Assembly (NCBI GenBank): GCA_026417975.1
Contig: JAOACD010000009.1
Location: 124,001 to 188,000 of the forward strand
Length of the DNA stretch: 64,000 nucleotides
Direction: 5' to 3'
Source: Melioribacter sp.
GTDB taxonomy: Bacteria; Bacteroidota; Ignavibacteria; Ignavibacteriales; Melioribacteraceae
Part shown: piece after piece, positions 19,293 to 28,863 of the stretch
Position numbering within the stretch: the stretch's first letter is position 1
How the letters are laid out: the number at the start of each line of letters is the position of its first letter
Translations under genes and position numbers: made by a program
The notes under the pieces: generated by a model
The model's database searches: none
What the model saw: only the letters and a program-made list of their open reading frames with translations
What the model was told of the DNA's origin: nothing

Positions 19293-19337
19293 ATTGCTCA
19301 TCAAAATTAATATTATTATTTTCGTTTTGGAAATTTT

Positions 19338-19871
19338 ATGAATATAAATTATTTAATTAAAAACAATATCCTTTTAATCCTACCTGCAAAGGATTTTAAT
19401 GAGCACGAATATTTAATCATTTCTAAAGCTTTAATTGGTGCTGGCAAAAAAATATACATTGTTTCAGATTCAAATTTTTTATGTGTTGGTATGGATAGAC
19501 TAAGAATTGTAAAGGATATTCATTTTTATAATATTCATGAAACAAATTTTAGTTCAGTTATATTTATTGGTGGAACTGGTACAAGAAAATATTTGGATAA
19601 TAAACTTTTGTATTCAGTTACACAAAATTTTAACAATAAAAAGAAATTAATAGAAGCTATTTATAGTGCTCCAGTAATTTTAGTTAAAGCATGTGTAATT
19701 GAAAAAGCTGGTACTTTTTAACTGGATGATAAAAGAGAATTGGAAACTGCTGCAATAAAATATATAGACCAACCAGTTGTAATCGAAAAAAATATAATTA
19801 CTGGAAGAGATCCAGCATCTGCCTTGGAATTTGTTGATAAGTTTTTAATGGAATTTTCAAAGAGTTTGTAG
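19338..19871 (+). pseudogene. DJ-1/PfpI family gene interrupted by an in-frame stop
   Basis: One continuous frame of 178 codons reads as a DJ-1/PfpI-family protein: LILPAKDFNEHEYLIISKAL, a central SSVIFIGGTGTRKYL strand, APVILVKAC, and, beyond the stop, ELETAAIKYIDQPVVIEKN and TGRDPASALEFVDKFL. A TAA at 19719-19721 (codon 128) splits it. The 49 codons after the stop keep family sequence in the same frame, so this is a nonsense change rather than a true end. In addition, the nucleophile position, normally Cys in AIC.AP, is Tyr (AIYSAP), a TGT to TAT change. Either a decaying gene or, for the stop, a sequencing error. TAA is used as a normal stop elsewhere in the window, so recoding is unlikely. 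Confidence 0.8.
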
Positions 19872-19895
19872 AACTGTAAATATGTTTATTTTGTT

Positions 19896-21872
19896 ATGAA
19901 AAATATGAAAACTAAAGTTGAATTAATAAAAAAGTATTGTAATAGCTTAACAAAGTACACACGTTATAAAACCAGAGAAGTTTTTATAGGCGATATACCT
20001 CTCGGGGGAAATAATCCTATCCGTATTCAATCGATGACTACAACCAACACAATGGATACCATTGCAACTGTTGAACAAGCTATTAGAATGATAGAGGCAG
20101 GTTGTGATTATGTTAGAATTACCGCTCCAAGCATCAACGAAGCAAAAAATTTATTAAACATAAAGAATGAATTGAGAAGAAGAGGTTTTAGGACTCCATT
20201 AATTGCAGATATCCATTACACGCCGAATGCTGCTGAGATAGCTGCAAGAATAGTTGAAAAGGTAAGAATTAATCCTGGCAATTTTGTAGATAAAAAGAAA
20301 TTTCAAATTATTGAATATACTGATGCTCAATATAATGAAGAACTTGAGAGAATTAGAGAAAAACTTATTCCATTATTGAAAGTATGTAAGGAATATGGTA
20401 CGGCAATTCGAATAGGAACAAATCACGGTTCACTATCAGATAGAATAATGAGCCGTTATGGAGATACTCCACTTGGAATGGTTGAATCTGCCATGGAATT
20501 TTTAAGGATATGTGAAGAAGAAAACTTTCATTCAGTTGTGCTTTCTATGAAAGCAAGTAATCCGCAAATTATGGTACAAGCTTATCGTCTTTTGGTTAAT
20601 AAAATGGAAGAAGAAGGGATGAATTATCCATTGCATCTTGGAGTAACTGAAGCTGGCGATGGTGAGGATGGAAGGATTAAGTCTTCTGTAGGAATAGGAA
20701 CTTTGCTTGAAGATGGCTTAGGAGATACAATTAGAGTTTCTTTAACCGAAGAACCAGAGTATGAAGTTCCTGTAGCAAAAATACTTGTAAGTAGATATAA
20801 AGGAAGAGAGAATCATAAACCAATTGTTGAAATAAATGATAATCCTATAGACCCTTTCAGTTATAAAAGAAGAGAAACATTTGAAGTGGCCAATATTGGA
20901 GGCACAACAGTTCCAAAGGTTATATCTGATTTTAGTGATTTAATGAACTTAACATTCGAAAATTTTGAGGATATTGGATACAAGTATGATAAGGTAACAG
21001 ATAAGTGGTCATTAACCGATTTTGCCTCGGATATAATTTACCTTGGCAAAAATGAATTGCACTTTGAGCCACCTGTTAACCTAAAAATTGTTTATGATTA
21101 TGAAACATGGAAAATGTTATTAAATAAAACTAACAGCTACCCTCTTTATAAAAGTTGCAAAGAATTTTTATTGGCAGGTAATAAATCATTTTTGCTCAAT
21201 TTTATTGAAATAGGTATAGATGATATTTTTTCTAATGAATTTAACAGTGTTGCAAATAAAAATAATGTAGTTTTTGTAGTTAATACCAATAATTTGCATG
21301 GAATGGCAGAACAAAGAAGGATATTTTTTGAGTTTGTAATAAAAGATATTAAAAATCCAGTTATTATTAGAAGAGATTATCAAAATATTAATGAAGAAAA
21401 GCTTAGGCTTTATGCTTCAACAGATTTAGGAGCACTTTTAATAGATGGTTTTGGTGATGGGGTTTGGATTACTGCTAAAAACGAAAATGGTCAAAGCTTA
21501 AGCAAGTCTTTTTTGAATAGAACCTTATTTGGTATATTACAAGCTGCGAGAGTTAGAATCACAAAGACAGAATATATTGCTTGCCCTTCATGTGGTAGAA
21601 CCTTATTTGATTTGGTTGAGGTTACGAATAAAGTTAGAATGAAAACAGAGCATTTAAAAGGCTTAAAAATTGCAATTATGGGTTGTATAGTTAATGGGCC
21701 AGGGGAAATGGCTGATGCAGATTACGGGTATGTAGGCTCGGGTCCAGGAAAAGTTACTTTATATAGAGGTAAAGAAGTCGTTAAAAGAAATATTAGCGCA
21801 GAAAATGCTCTAAATGAACTAATTGAATTAATCAAAGAAGATGGCAAATGGGTAGAAAAAAAGGATTTTTGA
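19896..21872 (+). CDS. ispG: 4-hydroxy-3-methylbut-2-enyl diphosphate synthase, long form
   Basis: IspG (GcpE) reductively opens the cyclodiphosphate in the MEP isoprenoid pathway. The 658-residue protein is the three-domain form known from plants, chlamydiae and Bacteroidota/Chlorobi, with an extra domain of about 250 residues between the N-terminal TIM barrel (IRIQSMTTTNTMDT near 30) and the C-terminal iron-sulfur domain. The 4Fe-4S ligands are C563 and C566 (CPSCGRTLFDL) and C597 (MGCIVNGPGEMADADYG). A second in-frame ATG at 19905 is possible. It follows the broken DJ-1-like gene by 24 bases and ends before a strong terminator. Its product feeds the squalene genes at 39-42 kb. Confidence 0.96.
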   Translation: MKNMKTKVELIKKYCNSLTKYTRYKTREVFIGDIPLGGNNPIRIQSMTTTNTMDTIATVEQAIRMIEAGCDYVRITAPSINEAKNLLNIKNELRRRGFRTPLIADIHYTPNAAEIAARIVEKVRINPGNFVDKKKFQIIEYTDAQYNEELERIREKLIPLLKVCKEYGTAIRIGTNHGSLSDRIMSRYGDTPLGMVESAMEFLRICEEENFHSVVLSMKASNPQIMVQAYRLLVNKMEEEGMNYPLHLGVTEAGDGEDGRIKSSVGIGTLLEDGLGDTIRVSLTEEPEYEVPVAKILVSRYKGRENHKPIVEINDNPIDPFSYKRRETFEVANIGGTTVPKVISDFSDLMNLTFENFEDIGYKYDKVTDKWSLTDFASDIIYLGKNELHFEPPVNLKIVYDYETWKMLLNKTNSYPLYKSCKEFLLAGNKSFLLNFIEIGIDDIFSNEFNSVANKNNVVFVVNTNNLHGMAEQRRIFFEFVIKDIKNPVIIRRDYQNINEEKLRLYASTDLGALLIDGFGDGVWITAKNENGQSLSKSFLNRTLFGILQAARVRITKTEYIACPSCGRTLFDLVEVTNKVRMKTEHLKGLKIAIMGCIVNGPGEMADADYGYVGSGPGKVTLYRGKEVVKRNISAENALNELIELIKEDGKWVEKKDF

Positions 21873-21982
21873 TGAAATCCTTGAAGTTCATATTCAATTA
21901 TTATATATTTTGACCATACATATGGATAATTATCAAAAAAGAAAAATAAAAGATCAACTTACATTTAAAGTTTTTATAAGGG

Positions 21983-22017
21983 AATGCACCCCATCTTTAG
22001 AGGGGTGCATTTTTTTT
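21983..22017 (+). terminator. rho-independent terminator after ispG
   Basis: AATGCACCCC (21983-21992) pairs perfectly with GGGGTGCATT (22002-22011) around a 9-base loop and runs into eight T residues (22010-22017). It is the strongest intrinsic terminator in the window together with 43736-43773. It ends only 4 bases before the ATG of the Nif3-like gene. Confidence 0.9.
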
Positions 22018-22021
22018 ATAT

Positions 22022-23134
22022 ATGATTACAGGTGAATTGATAGATTACATCGAAAGCTGGGCTCCCCCTGGAGCCTCTTGGGAAAAAGATAATGTTGGAA
22101 TTCAAATAGGCTCTCGGGGGTTGAAAATAAAAAACATAATGGTTTGCTTAGAATTGACTGAGGAAGTGCTAAAGGATGCAATTAATAAAAATTGTAATTT
22201 TATTTTTACCCACCATCCGCTTATTTTTAATCCAATCTATAAATTAAATTTTGATACAACATTAGAATCGAAATTAATTGAACAAATTATTAAGAATGAT
22301 ATCACAGTCTATTCAGCACATACAAATCTAGATTTTACTATTGATGGCGTTTCGTACCAATTGGCGCAAAAGTTAAATCTTAATAATATACAATTCCTTC
22401 AGCATCAGGAATCCAATCAATTAAAAGTAGTTGTTTTTGTCCCAGAGAAACATTTGGATGAAGTGTCTAATGCTGTTTTTTCAGCAGGGGCTGGAATTAT
22501 TGGTGAATATAAAAACTGTAGTTTTAGACTAAAAGGAGTAGGAACATTTAAAAGCTCCGAAAAAGCAAATCCATCGATTGGAAGAAAAAATGTATTCGAA
22601 AAAGTAGAAGAGGTGCGATTAGAGTTTTTAGTAGATAGCTGGAATTTGAATAAAGTAATTTCATCAATGCTTAAAGTTCACCCTTACGAAGAACCAGCAT
22701 TCGATATTTATCCTTTGAAAAATCGAAATGTAAATTTTGGAATGGGTGCTATGGGGTACCTTTCGCAAGAAATGACTGAGACGGATTTTTTAAGTTTTGT
22801 AGCCGAGAAACTAAATTTAGAAGGATTGAAATATTGCGATGGAAAAAATGGTGTGATAAAAAAAGTAGCTGTATGTGGCGGTGCAGGTTCAAGTTTATTA
22901 AAAAAAGCAATAAGTATTGGAGCCGATGCATTTGTTACAGCTGATATTAAATATCATGAATTTCACGAAGCAAAAAATAAAATTATGTTAATTGATGCTG
23001 GACACTACGAAACTGAAGCTATTGTACTTGATATAGTAAAGAAAAAAATAGAGAATTTTTTAGGCAAAGAAAATAAAATAAAAGTTTATAAATTTAAAAA
23101 AAGTACAAATCCTATAAAATTTTATAAACATTAA
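22022..23134 (+). CDS. Nif3-like dinuclear metal centre protein (YqfO type)
   Basis: The 370-residue protein belongs to the Nif3/YqfO (DUF34) family, toroid-forming hexamers with a two-metal site; some members are GTP cyclohydrolase I type 2-like, but the general function is unsettled. The N-terminal half has FTHHPLIF and YSAHTNLD, and the C-terminal half GGAGSSLLKKA, TADIKYHEFHE and DAGHYETE, which supply the metal ligands. The extra middle domain (about 135-240) is the CutA-like insert of the longer YqfO form. The ATG lies 4 bases after a strong terminator with no Shine-Dalgarno sequence, so expression must come from readthrough or a nearly leaderless start. The next gene follows after 12 bases. 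Confidence 0.9.
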   Translation: MITGELIDYIESWAPPGASWEKDNVGIQIGSRGLKIKNIMVCLELTEEVLKDAINKNCNFIFTHHPLIFNPIYKLNFDTTLESKLIEQIIKNDITVYSAHTNLDFTIDGVSYQLAQKLNLNNIQFLQHQESNQLKVVVFVPEKHLDEVSNAVFSAGAGIIGEYKNCSFRLKGVGTFKSSEKANPSIGRKNVFEKVEEVRLEFLVDSWNLNKVISSMLKVHPYEEPAFDIYPLKNRNVNFGMGAMGYLSQEMTETDFLSFVAEKLNLEGLKYCDGKNGVIKKVAVCGGAGSSLLKKAISIGADAFVTADIKYHEFHEAKNKIMLIDAGHYETEAIVLDIVKKKIENFLGKENKIKVYKFKKSTNPIKFYKH

Positions 23135-23146
23135 GGAGTGATCAAA

Positions 23147-23884
23147 TTGGTAGAACGACTAACAATACTCTACGAACTTCAATTAATTGATGACCAACTT
23201 GATGAACTGGAGGATTTAAGAGGAGATCTTCCGGCAATTGTCAATGAATTATCAGCACAAATCCAATCAATTCAAGAGCAAATTGAATTAAAAGAAGAAG
23301 AAAAGAAAAAATCATTACAAAAAAGAAAACAAAATGATGAAGATGTGGAAAGATTAAAGGCAAACCTAAAAAAATTCAAAAGCCAGCTCTATCAAGTGCG
23401 CAATAATAAAGAGTACGATGCTCTTACGAAAGAGATTGATCATACTGAAGAGCAGATTGATAAGCTTGAAACGGAAAGCTTGGCACTTGAAGATTTAATT
23501 CAAAAATTAAAAGCAGAAATAGCAGAAATAGAGCCCCAACTTCAAGCTCTTACTAAGGAATTAAAAGAGAAAGAAGCTGAGCTTAAACAAATAATAAAAG
23601 CTAATGAAAAAGAGGAATTGAAATTAAAAGAAATAAGAGAGAAAATAGCCGCGAAGGTAAAAAAACCTGATTATGCAACATACATGAGAATACGTAAAGC
23701 TCTCGGTGGTAAAGCAGTTGTTACTATAGTTCGTTCTGCATGCTCTGGGTGCCATAATGTCGTTCCACCACAAAGACAAATAGAAATTAAACAAAACAAA
23801 AGAATTTACTCTTGTGAATCCTGCGGAAGAATCCTTGTTTCTGCTGAAATTGCAGAAGAAGCAAGGAAGAAACTACAACTGTAA
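23147..23884 (+). CDS. coiled-coil protein with C-terminal C4 zinc ribbon
   Basis: This 245-residue protein is almost entirely coiled coil from residue 10 to about 175 (heptads rich in Glu, Lys and Leu), then has KKPDYATYMRIRKALGGKAV and a zinc ribbon C..C (SACSGCHNVVPPQ) with C..C (YSCESCGRIL). It matches the CT398/CdsZ-like zinc-ribbon family; a regulatory or adaptor role is suggested in some bacteria but not proven here. I choose the TTG at 23147 because AAGGAG at 23133-23138 is 8 bases upstream; the GTG at 23138 overlaps that ribosome-binding site and cannot use it. It is probably co-transcribed with the Nif3-like gene, a pairing common in bacteria. Confidence 0.85.
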   Translation: MVERLTILYELQLIDDQLDELEDLRGDLPAIVNELSAQIQSIQEQIELKEEEKKKSLQKRKQNDEDVERLKANLKKFKSQLYQVRNNKEYDALTKEIDHTEEQIDKLETESLALEDLIQKLKAEIAEIEPQLQALTKELKEKEAELKQIIKANEKEELKLKEIREKIAAKVKKPDYATYMRIRKALGGKAVVTIVRSACSGCHNVVPPQRQIEIKQNKRIYSCESCGRILVSAEIAEEARKKLQL

Positions 23885-23931
23885 CTTTTTTAAGCCAATT
23901 TTTTTACAGTAATACTGAAGGGTATTGTTTT

Positions 23932-24147
23932 ATGATATCTAAAGAATTATTAGAAATATTATGTTGTCCTTTATCAAAGGCAGATTTGATTCTTGATGGC
24001 AATTATCTTGTCTCTACAGATAAAAATACAAGAAGAAGATATAGAATTGAAGATGATATTCCAATATTGTTAATAGATGAATCTGAAGAACTTGACTTTG
24101 AGACTTGGGAAGAAATTATGAAAAAACATGGAAGAATAATTGATTAA
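23932..24147 (+). CDS. Trm112/YcaR-like small zinc-ribbon family protein
   Basis: A 71-residue protein of the Trm112 family (UPF0434): it opens ISKELLEILCCPLSKADLIL and ends its core with RRRYRIEDDIPILLIDE. The usual CP.C pair is present only as CCP, and the second cysteine pair is not visible, so zinc binding is doubtful. In eukaryotes and archaea Trm112 activates methyltransferases; in bacteria the role is poorly known. It lies 47 bases after the zinc-ribbon coiled-coil gene and 23 before the oxidoreductase gene, in an apparent operon. Confidence 0.8.
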   Translation: MISKELLEILCCPLSKADLILDGNYLVSTDKNTRRRYRIEDDIPILLIDESEELDFETWEEIMKKHGRIID

Positions 24148-24170
24148 TTCACAAAAAAATTTAAGGTGTT

Positions 24171-25649
24171 ATGATAATTAAAACAAAGCAAGATGAAATA
24201 CAGGATTTTTTAACTGATGCATCAAATTATAAAGGTAAATGTGATGCAGTATATTTTCCTGAAAATGAAACTGAAATACTGGAAATACTTAAACATTGTA
24301 ATGAAAATAAAATAAGATTAACTGTTTCAGGAAATGGTACGGGGTTAACTGGTGGTAGAGTTCCTGAAGGTGGAATTGTTGTTTCAATGATGAATATGAA
24401 CAAAATTTTGGAAGTTAACGAAAAAGAGAAATACGCAGTTATACAACCCGGAGTGATATTAAAAGATTTTCAGGAATATGTTGAAGAAAAAAAATTATTG
24501 TACCCACCTGATCCTACTGAAAGATTATGTCACATAGGAGCTAATGTAGCAACTAATGCCTCTGGTGCAAGAACCTTTAAATATGGTCCAACAAGAGATT
24601 TTGTAATTGCGCTAAAAATTCTACTGCCTTATGGTGATATTTTGCAAATTGAAAGAGGAAATTTTTTTGCAGAAGGCTACTATGCACAATTAAAAACCGA
24701 AAATGGAAAGTTAATAAATTTTGAATTGCCCGAATTTGAAATGCCTAAAACGAAAAATGCTGCCGGATATTACTGCAAAAAAGATATGGATTTGATAGAC
24801 TTGTTTATAGGCTCGGAAGGTACGTTAGGAATTATTACCGAGATAAAATTGAAATTAATTGAACTTCCTGAAAATATACTTTCTTGCGTTGTCTTTTTTG
24901 ATGATGAAGATAATGCACTAAATTTTATTAACGAAGCGAGGTCTTTATCGAAAAAAAATTATGACTTTAAAGATTCGTTTATCTCTGCAAGAGGTTTAGA
25001 ATTTTTTGATTTTTATACGTTAGAGTTCCTTTCCAAAGATTATCCAAGTATTCCACAAAATTCTAAAGCAGCTGTCTGGTTTGAACAGGAAATTGATAAA
25101 GACGAAGAAGAAATTATCTCTGAATGGATGGAACTTATTAATAAATATAATGGCATGGAAGAGGAATCCTGGATTGCTTCAGATAAAAAAGAACAGGAGA
25201 AATTTAAAGATTTTCGTCATGCTATTGCGTGGAAAGTAAATGAATATATATCGCAAAGAAAATTAAAAAAAGTTGGGACAGATGTAGCGGTGCCTGATGA
25301 TGTTTTCAAAGATTTTTATTATGAAACAAAAAAATTAGTTGAAAGTAACGGTTTAAAGTATGTTGTATATGGTCATTTCGGTAACTCTCACATGCATTTA
25401 AATATGCTACCGGAAAACTCAGAAGAATATGATGTTTCAAAAGACATTTATATGAAAATTTGTAATAGAGCAGTTGAATTAAAAGGTACGATATCTGCTG
25501 AACATGGAATAGGGAAATTGAAACGTGAGTACTTTTTGAAAATGTACGATGAAAATATTATTCGACAGATGGCAAAGATAAAGTTAGTTTTTGACCCTAA
25601 TAAGATATTGAATATTGGAAATATCTTTTACGAGAATTACTTTGAATAA
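24171..25649 (+). CDS. FAD-linked oxidase, GlcD/D-lactate dehydrogenase type
   Basis: The 492-residue protein has an N-terminal PCMH FAD-binding domain (SGNGTGLTGGRVPEGG near 55-70, then GANVATNASGARTFKYGPTRD and IGSEGTLGIITE) and a C-terminal FAD-linked oxidase domain with YGHFGNSHMHLN and TISAEHGIGKLKREYF. These are the hallmarks of glycolate oxidase subunit GlcD and D-lactate dehydrogenases, which pass electrons from a 2-hydroxy acid to a quinone, iron-sulfur subunit or ETF. An etfAB pair lies elsewhere in the window, but there is no direct evidence of linkage. Substrate is not decidable. Its 3' end overlaps the TPR gene by 8 bases. Confidence 0.87.
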   Translation: MIIKTKQDEIQDFLTDASNYKGKCDAVYFPENETEILEILKHCNENKIRLTVSGNGTGLTGGRVPEGGIVVSMMNMNKILEVNEKEKYAVIQPGVILKDFQEYVEEKKLLYPPDPTERLCHIGANVATNASGARTFKYGPTRDFVIALKILLPYGDILQIERGNFFAEGYYAQLKTENGKLINFELPEFEMPKTKNAAGYYCKKDMDLIDLFIGSEGTLGIITEIKLKLIELPENILSCVVFFDDEDNALNFINEARSLSKKNYDFKDSFISARGLEFFDFYTLEFLSKDYPSIPQNSKAAVWFEQEIDKDEEEIISEWMELINKYNGMEEESWIASDKKEQEKFKDFRHAIAWKVNEYISQRKLKKVGTDVAVPDDVFKDFYYETKKLVESNGLKYVVYGHFGNSHMHLNMLPENSEEYDVSKDIYMKICNRAVELKGTISAEHGIGKLKREYFLKMYDENIIRQMAKIKLVFDPNKILNIGNIFYENYFE

Positions 25650-27486
25650 AATAATTTTTTGGCTGGGATTTCTTTTTATATCACTGAAATTAGCTGCTCA
25701 AATAGATTTAAATTACGATAATAAATTCCAACTTGCCTTAAGCTACGAGGATGCAGGACAGCTAGAAAAGGCCGAGGCAATTCTTCGTGAACTAACAAAC
25801 TTGCAGCCTTGGAATTATTCTTACTTTGATTCTCTTACAAGAATTCTTCTTAAGCAGAAAAAATATCCTGATGCAATTTCATTAATCGAGAGTAAAATTA
25901 ATCAGTCACCACAAGACATAAACTTATACGGCCTACTTGGTTCTGTTTATTTTATGTCAGATAATGTTGTAAAAGCTTATGAAGTATGGGAAAAAGGATT
26001 AAACGTAAGCCCTGGTTCTGTTGTTACTTATAGAATAATTGCAAATTATGCAATCGAAAATAGAGCGTTTGAAAAAGCTATCGAAATTCTTCAAAGAGGA
26101 AAAAAAAATACTGATGAACCTGAAATATTTTCTTTTGATCTTGCAAATGTCTATTTAGCAAATATGAGATTTTCTGAAGCTGCAAATGAGTATTACGAGT
26201 TGTTAATAAGAAAACCAGATCAACTTGGAAATATAAAATCAAAACTTAGTTTATATTCTGATAATAAAGCTGCTCTTATACAATTTATAGAAACATTAAA
26301 AAATAAAATTAAAGATGACAAAACCCCTAATCTGTATGATTTATTATCTTACATTTATTCACTGAATAGCGACTACGATTCTGCATTTAAGATTTTAGTT
26401 GATTATGAAAATAAAATTAAAGGGAATGGAAATACAATTTTATCTTTTGCAAGAAGCGCACAGTTAAATGGTGAATATGAAGTAGCTTTAAAAGCATATG
26501 AATATTTAATGAAAAATTTTCCTAGTTCTTTGCAAAGTGCTTTGATTAAATTTTATCACTCTACGGCGTTGGAGGAAATTTTGAATAAAAAATATCAAAG
26601 TGAATTAGAATCGTGGAAACCGATACAAAGCAAAAAAATAATTTATCAAAATGAATTCAATGGAATAATAAAGACTTATGAAAGTCTAATAAAAGATTCT
26701 TCTGTTAATCTTAATAGAATAGAAATATTATACAGAATAGCAGAAATTTATTTTAATAGATTATTAGATTATAAGAAAGCCGATAGCTTATATACGTTAA
26801 TAAATCTAAGGGGTGCTAATACAGAGTTTTCCATATTTTCGTTTTTAAGGCGAGGGATAATTGCCATATTAAATGATCAGCTTGATGATGCAAATTCCCT
26901 TTTTGAAAAAGTATTAATGAATAATCGAACAAATATGGAGCAAAAAGCAGAAGCAAATTATTTTATAGCAAAGATAAATTTCTGGAAATCTAATTTTGCA
27001 GGAACAATTAAATATTTAGATGAAACAACCAAAAATTTATCAAATGATTTTGCAAATGATGCTATAGAGCTTTTATCGTTAATTAATTTTTGTAGAAAAG
27101 ACTCAATTAATCTTAGTAAATATGCATTGGCAGATTTATTATCCTTTCAATCAAAATTTTCTTTAGCAATTGAGGAATTAAAACCATTAGCTGCAAATTT
27201 GAATTTATTTTTATTAAATGATTATGCTAACTATAAAATAGCTGAATTATTATTGGTTGTTAGCGATATTCCAACTTCGTTAAAGATATTAGAAGATATT
27301 GCTGAAAAAAATGGAATTTTTGCTGATAAAGCATTATTACTTTTAGGGAAAATATATCAATATGGAGTTAAAGATAGAACAAAAGCGAGCCAAATTTATC
27401 AAAAACTTCTTGAGAAATTCCCAAATTCATTATATTTTGACCAGGCAAGAGATTATTTAAATAATTTACAAATAAATAATGGATAA
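25642..27486 (+). CDS. secreted TPR-repeat protein
   Basis: From a TTG at 25642 the 614-residue product begins [20 protein letters not shown], a standard signal peptide with cleavage after Ala-Ala; this is why I prefer it to an in-frame TTG at 25615, which would put nine residues in front. The rest is TPR-like helical repeat from about 28 to the end, with motifs such as [15 protein letters not shown] and [21 protein letters not shown]. The final repeat resembles outer-membrane assembly lipoprotein-type TPRs. The function is not recognised; periplasmic scaffold is a guess. It overlaps the oxidase gene by 8 bases and ends 2 bases before clpX. Confidence 0.8.
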   Translation: MNKIIFWLGFLFISLKLAAQIDLNYDNKFQLALSYEDAGQLEKAEAILRELTNLQPWNYSYFDSLTRILLKQKKYPDAISLIESKINQSPQDINLYGLLGSVYFMSDNVVKAYEVWEKGLNVSPGSVVTYRIIANYAIENRAFEKAIEILQRGKKNTDEPEIFSFDLANVYLANMRFSEAANEYYELLIRKPDQLGNIKSKLSLYSDNKAALIQFIETLKNKIKDDKTPNLYDLLSYIYSLNSDYDSAFKILVDYENKIKGNGNTILSFARSAQLNGEYEVALKAYEYLMKNFPSSLQSALIKFYHSTALEEILNKKYQSELESWKPIQSKKIIYQNEFNGIIKTYESLIKDSSVNLNRIEILYRIAEIYFNRLLDYKKADSLYTLINLRGANTEFSIFSFLRRGIIAILNDQLDDANSLFEKVLMNNRTNMEQKAEANYFIAKINFWKSNFAGTIKYLDETTKNLSNDFANDAIELLSLINFCRKDSINLSKYALADLLSFQSKFSLAIEELKPLAANLNLFLLNDYANYKIAELLLVVSDIPTSLKILEDIAEKNGIFADKALLLLGKIYQYGVKDRTKASQIYQKLLEKFPNSLYFDQARDYLNNLQINNG

Positions 27487-27488
27487 AT

Positions 27489-28742
27489 ATGGCTTATCAT
27501 AGAGAACCAAAAACTATAAGGTGTTCTTTTTGTGGTAGAGATGGTAGTGAAGTAACAAGTATGGTTGCTGGACCAGATGTTTACATTTGTGATATATGTA
27601 TAAAAACAAGTGTAGAAATATTGAAGAATAATACTGCAACTTTTCATAAAAAGGACACAATAAGTCTATCTCTGACACCAGAACTTATTAAAAAGAGTCT
27701 TGATGAATATGTTGTTGATCAAGAACTTGCTAAAAAAATATTAGCTGTTGCAGTTTATAATCATTATAAAAGAATCAATGCACCTTCTTCTTATTTCGAT
27801 GTTGATGATGTTGAAATTGAAAAAAGTAATATTCTTTTAATTGGCCCAACTGGCGTGGGAAAAACTCTTTTAGCTCAAACACTAGCAAGAATTCTTGACG
27901 TTCCATTTGCTATTGCAGATGCAACTACATTAACAGAAGCAGGTTATGTTGGGGATGATGTGGAGACAGTTTTAGTTAGATTACTACAAGCGGCAGATTA
28001 TAATCTTGAAAAAGCACAGAAAGGTATTGTTTACATTGACGAGATAGACAAAATAGCACGAAAAAGTGAAAGTGTTTCTATTACCAGAGATGTTTCAGGA
28101 GAAGGAGTACAACAGGCATTACTCAAAATATTAGAAGGAACCATAGCTGGTGTACCCCCCCGTGGTGGTAGAAAACATCCTGAGCAAAGCCTTATAAATG
28201 TTAATACAAAAAATATTTTATTTATTTGTGGTGGAGCTTTTGAAGGAATTGAAAAAATTATTGCTTCAAGAATAAATCGCAATCCAATAGGATTTGATAC
28301 TGATGTATCAAAAGCAGAAGAAATTGATAAAGATAATCTTGTTCAAAAAGTTCAACCGGAAGATTTAATAAAGTTTGGTTTAATTCCTGAATTAGTTGGT
28401 AGGTTACCTGTAATAGCACCTCTTCATTCATTAAGCCCAAGAGCACTCAGAAACATATTAACTGAACCAAAAAATGCAATTATAAAACAATATAAAAAAT
28501 TGTTTGCACTCGAAGGGGTCGAATTGGAATTTGATCCACTTGCACTAGATGAAATTGTTAAAAAAGCTATAGAAAGAAAAACAGGTGCACGTGCTCTACG
28601 CTCTATTGTGGAAGGAATTCTTCTTGATGTAATGTATGAAATTCCAACAATGGAAAATGTTGATAAATGTATTATTACACGTGATGTAGTTGTTAAAGGT
28701 GAGAAACCTGTTTATATAGAATCTGATAGAAAAATTGCATAA
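27489..28742 (+). CDS. clpX: ATP-dependent Clp protease ATPase subunit ClpX
   Basis: ClpX unfolds proteins and feeds them to ClpP. The 417-residue protein has the N-terminal C4 zinc-binding domain (CSFCGRDG and CDICIK), Walker A GPTGVGKT, the GYVGDD pore loop, Walker [11 protein letters not shown], the RKH-type loop RGGRKHPEQ, the IGF ClpP-docking loop (IGFDTDV) and the C-terminal sensor 2 region with [11 protein letters not shown]. No clpP or lon gene is adjacent, unlike the usual clpP-clpX order. Translation starts 2 bases after the TPR gene, so the two are co-transcribed. Confidence 0.98.
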   Translation: MAYHREPKTIRCSFCGRDGSEVTSMVAGPDVYICDICIKTSVEILKNNTATFHKKDTISLSLTPELIKKSLDEYVVDQELAKKILAVAVYNHYKRINAPSSYFDVDDVEIEKSNILLIGPTGVGKTLLAQTLARILDVPFAIADATTLTEAGYVGDDVETVLVRLLQAADYNLEKAQKGIVYIDEIDKIARKSESVSITRDVSGEGVQQALLKILEGTIAGVPPRGGRKHPEQSLINVNTKNILFICGGAFEGIEKIIASRINRNPIGFDTDVSKAEEIDKDNLVQKVQPEDLIKFGLIPELVGRLPVIAPLHSLSPRALRNILTEPKNAIIKQYKKLFALEGVELEFDPLALDEIVKKAIERKTGARALRSIVEGILLDVMYEIPTMENVDKCIITRDVVVKGEKPVYIESDRKIA

Positions 28743-28757
28743 TATATAAACTATTTA

Positions 28758-28811
28758 TGCGCCTTCTTTGAATACTTTGCGACTTGGTCGTTAAGTAATA
28801 AAGAAGGCGCA
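28758..28811 (+). repeat. long near-perfect hairpin between clpX and a secreted protein gene
   Basis: TGCGCCTTCTTT (28758-28769) pairs with AAAGAAGGCGCA (28800-28811), a perfect 12-bp outer stem. Inside it, ACTT/AAGT and CGAC/GTCG continue the stem, broken by small internal loops, to a TTG apical loop. GC content of the stem is well above the surroundings. No T-tract follows on either strand, so it is not a classical terminator. It may be a processing or stabilising element for clpX mRNA or a copy of a REP-like repeat. Confidence 0.7.
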
Positions 28812-28863
28812 AAAGTTTTAAAAACACAAACATTTCTTTTTGTTAAAACTTGATTATAATTAT

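Noticed and set aside
23138-23146. GTG start for the zinc-ribbon coiled-coil gene
   Set aside because: This GTG overlaps the AAGGAG ribosome-binding site, which properly serves the TTG at 23147.
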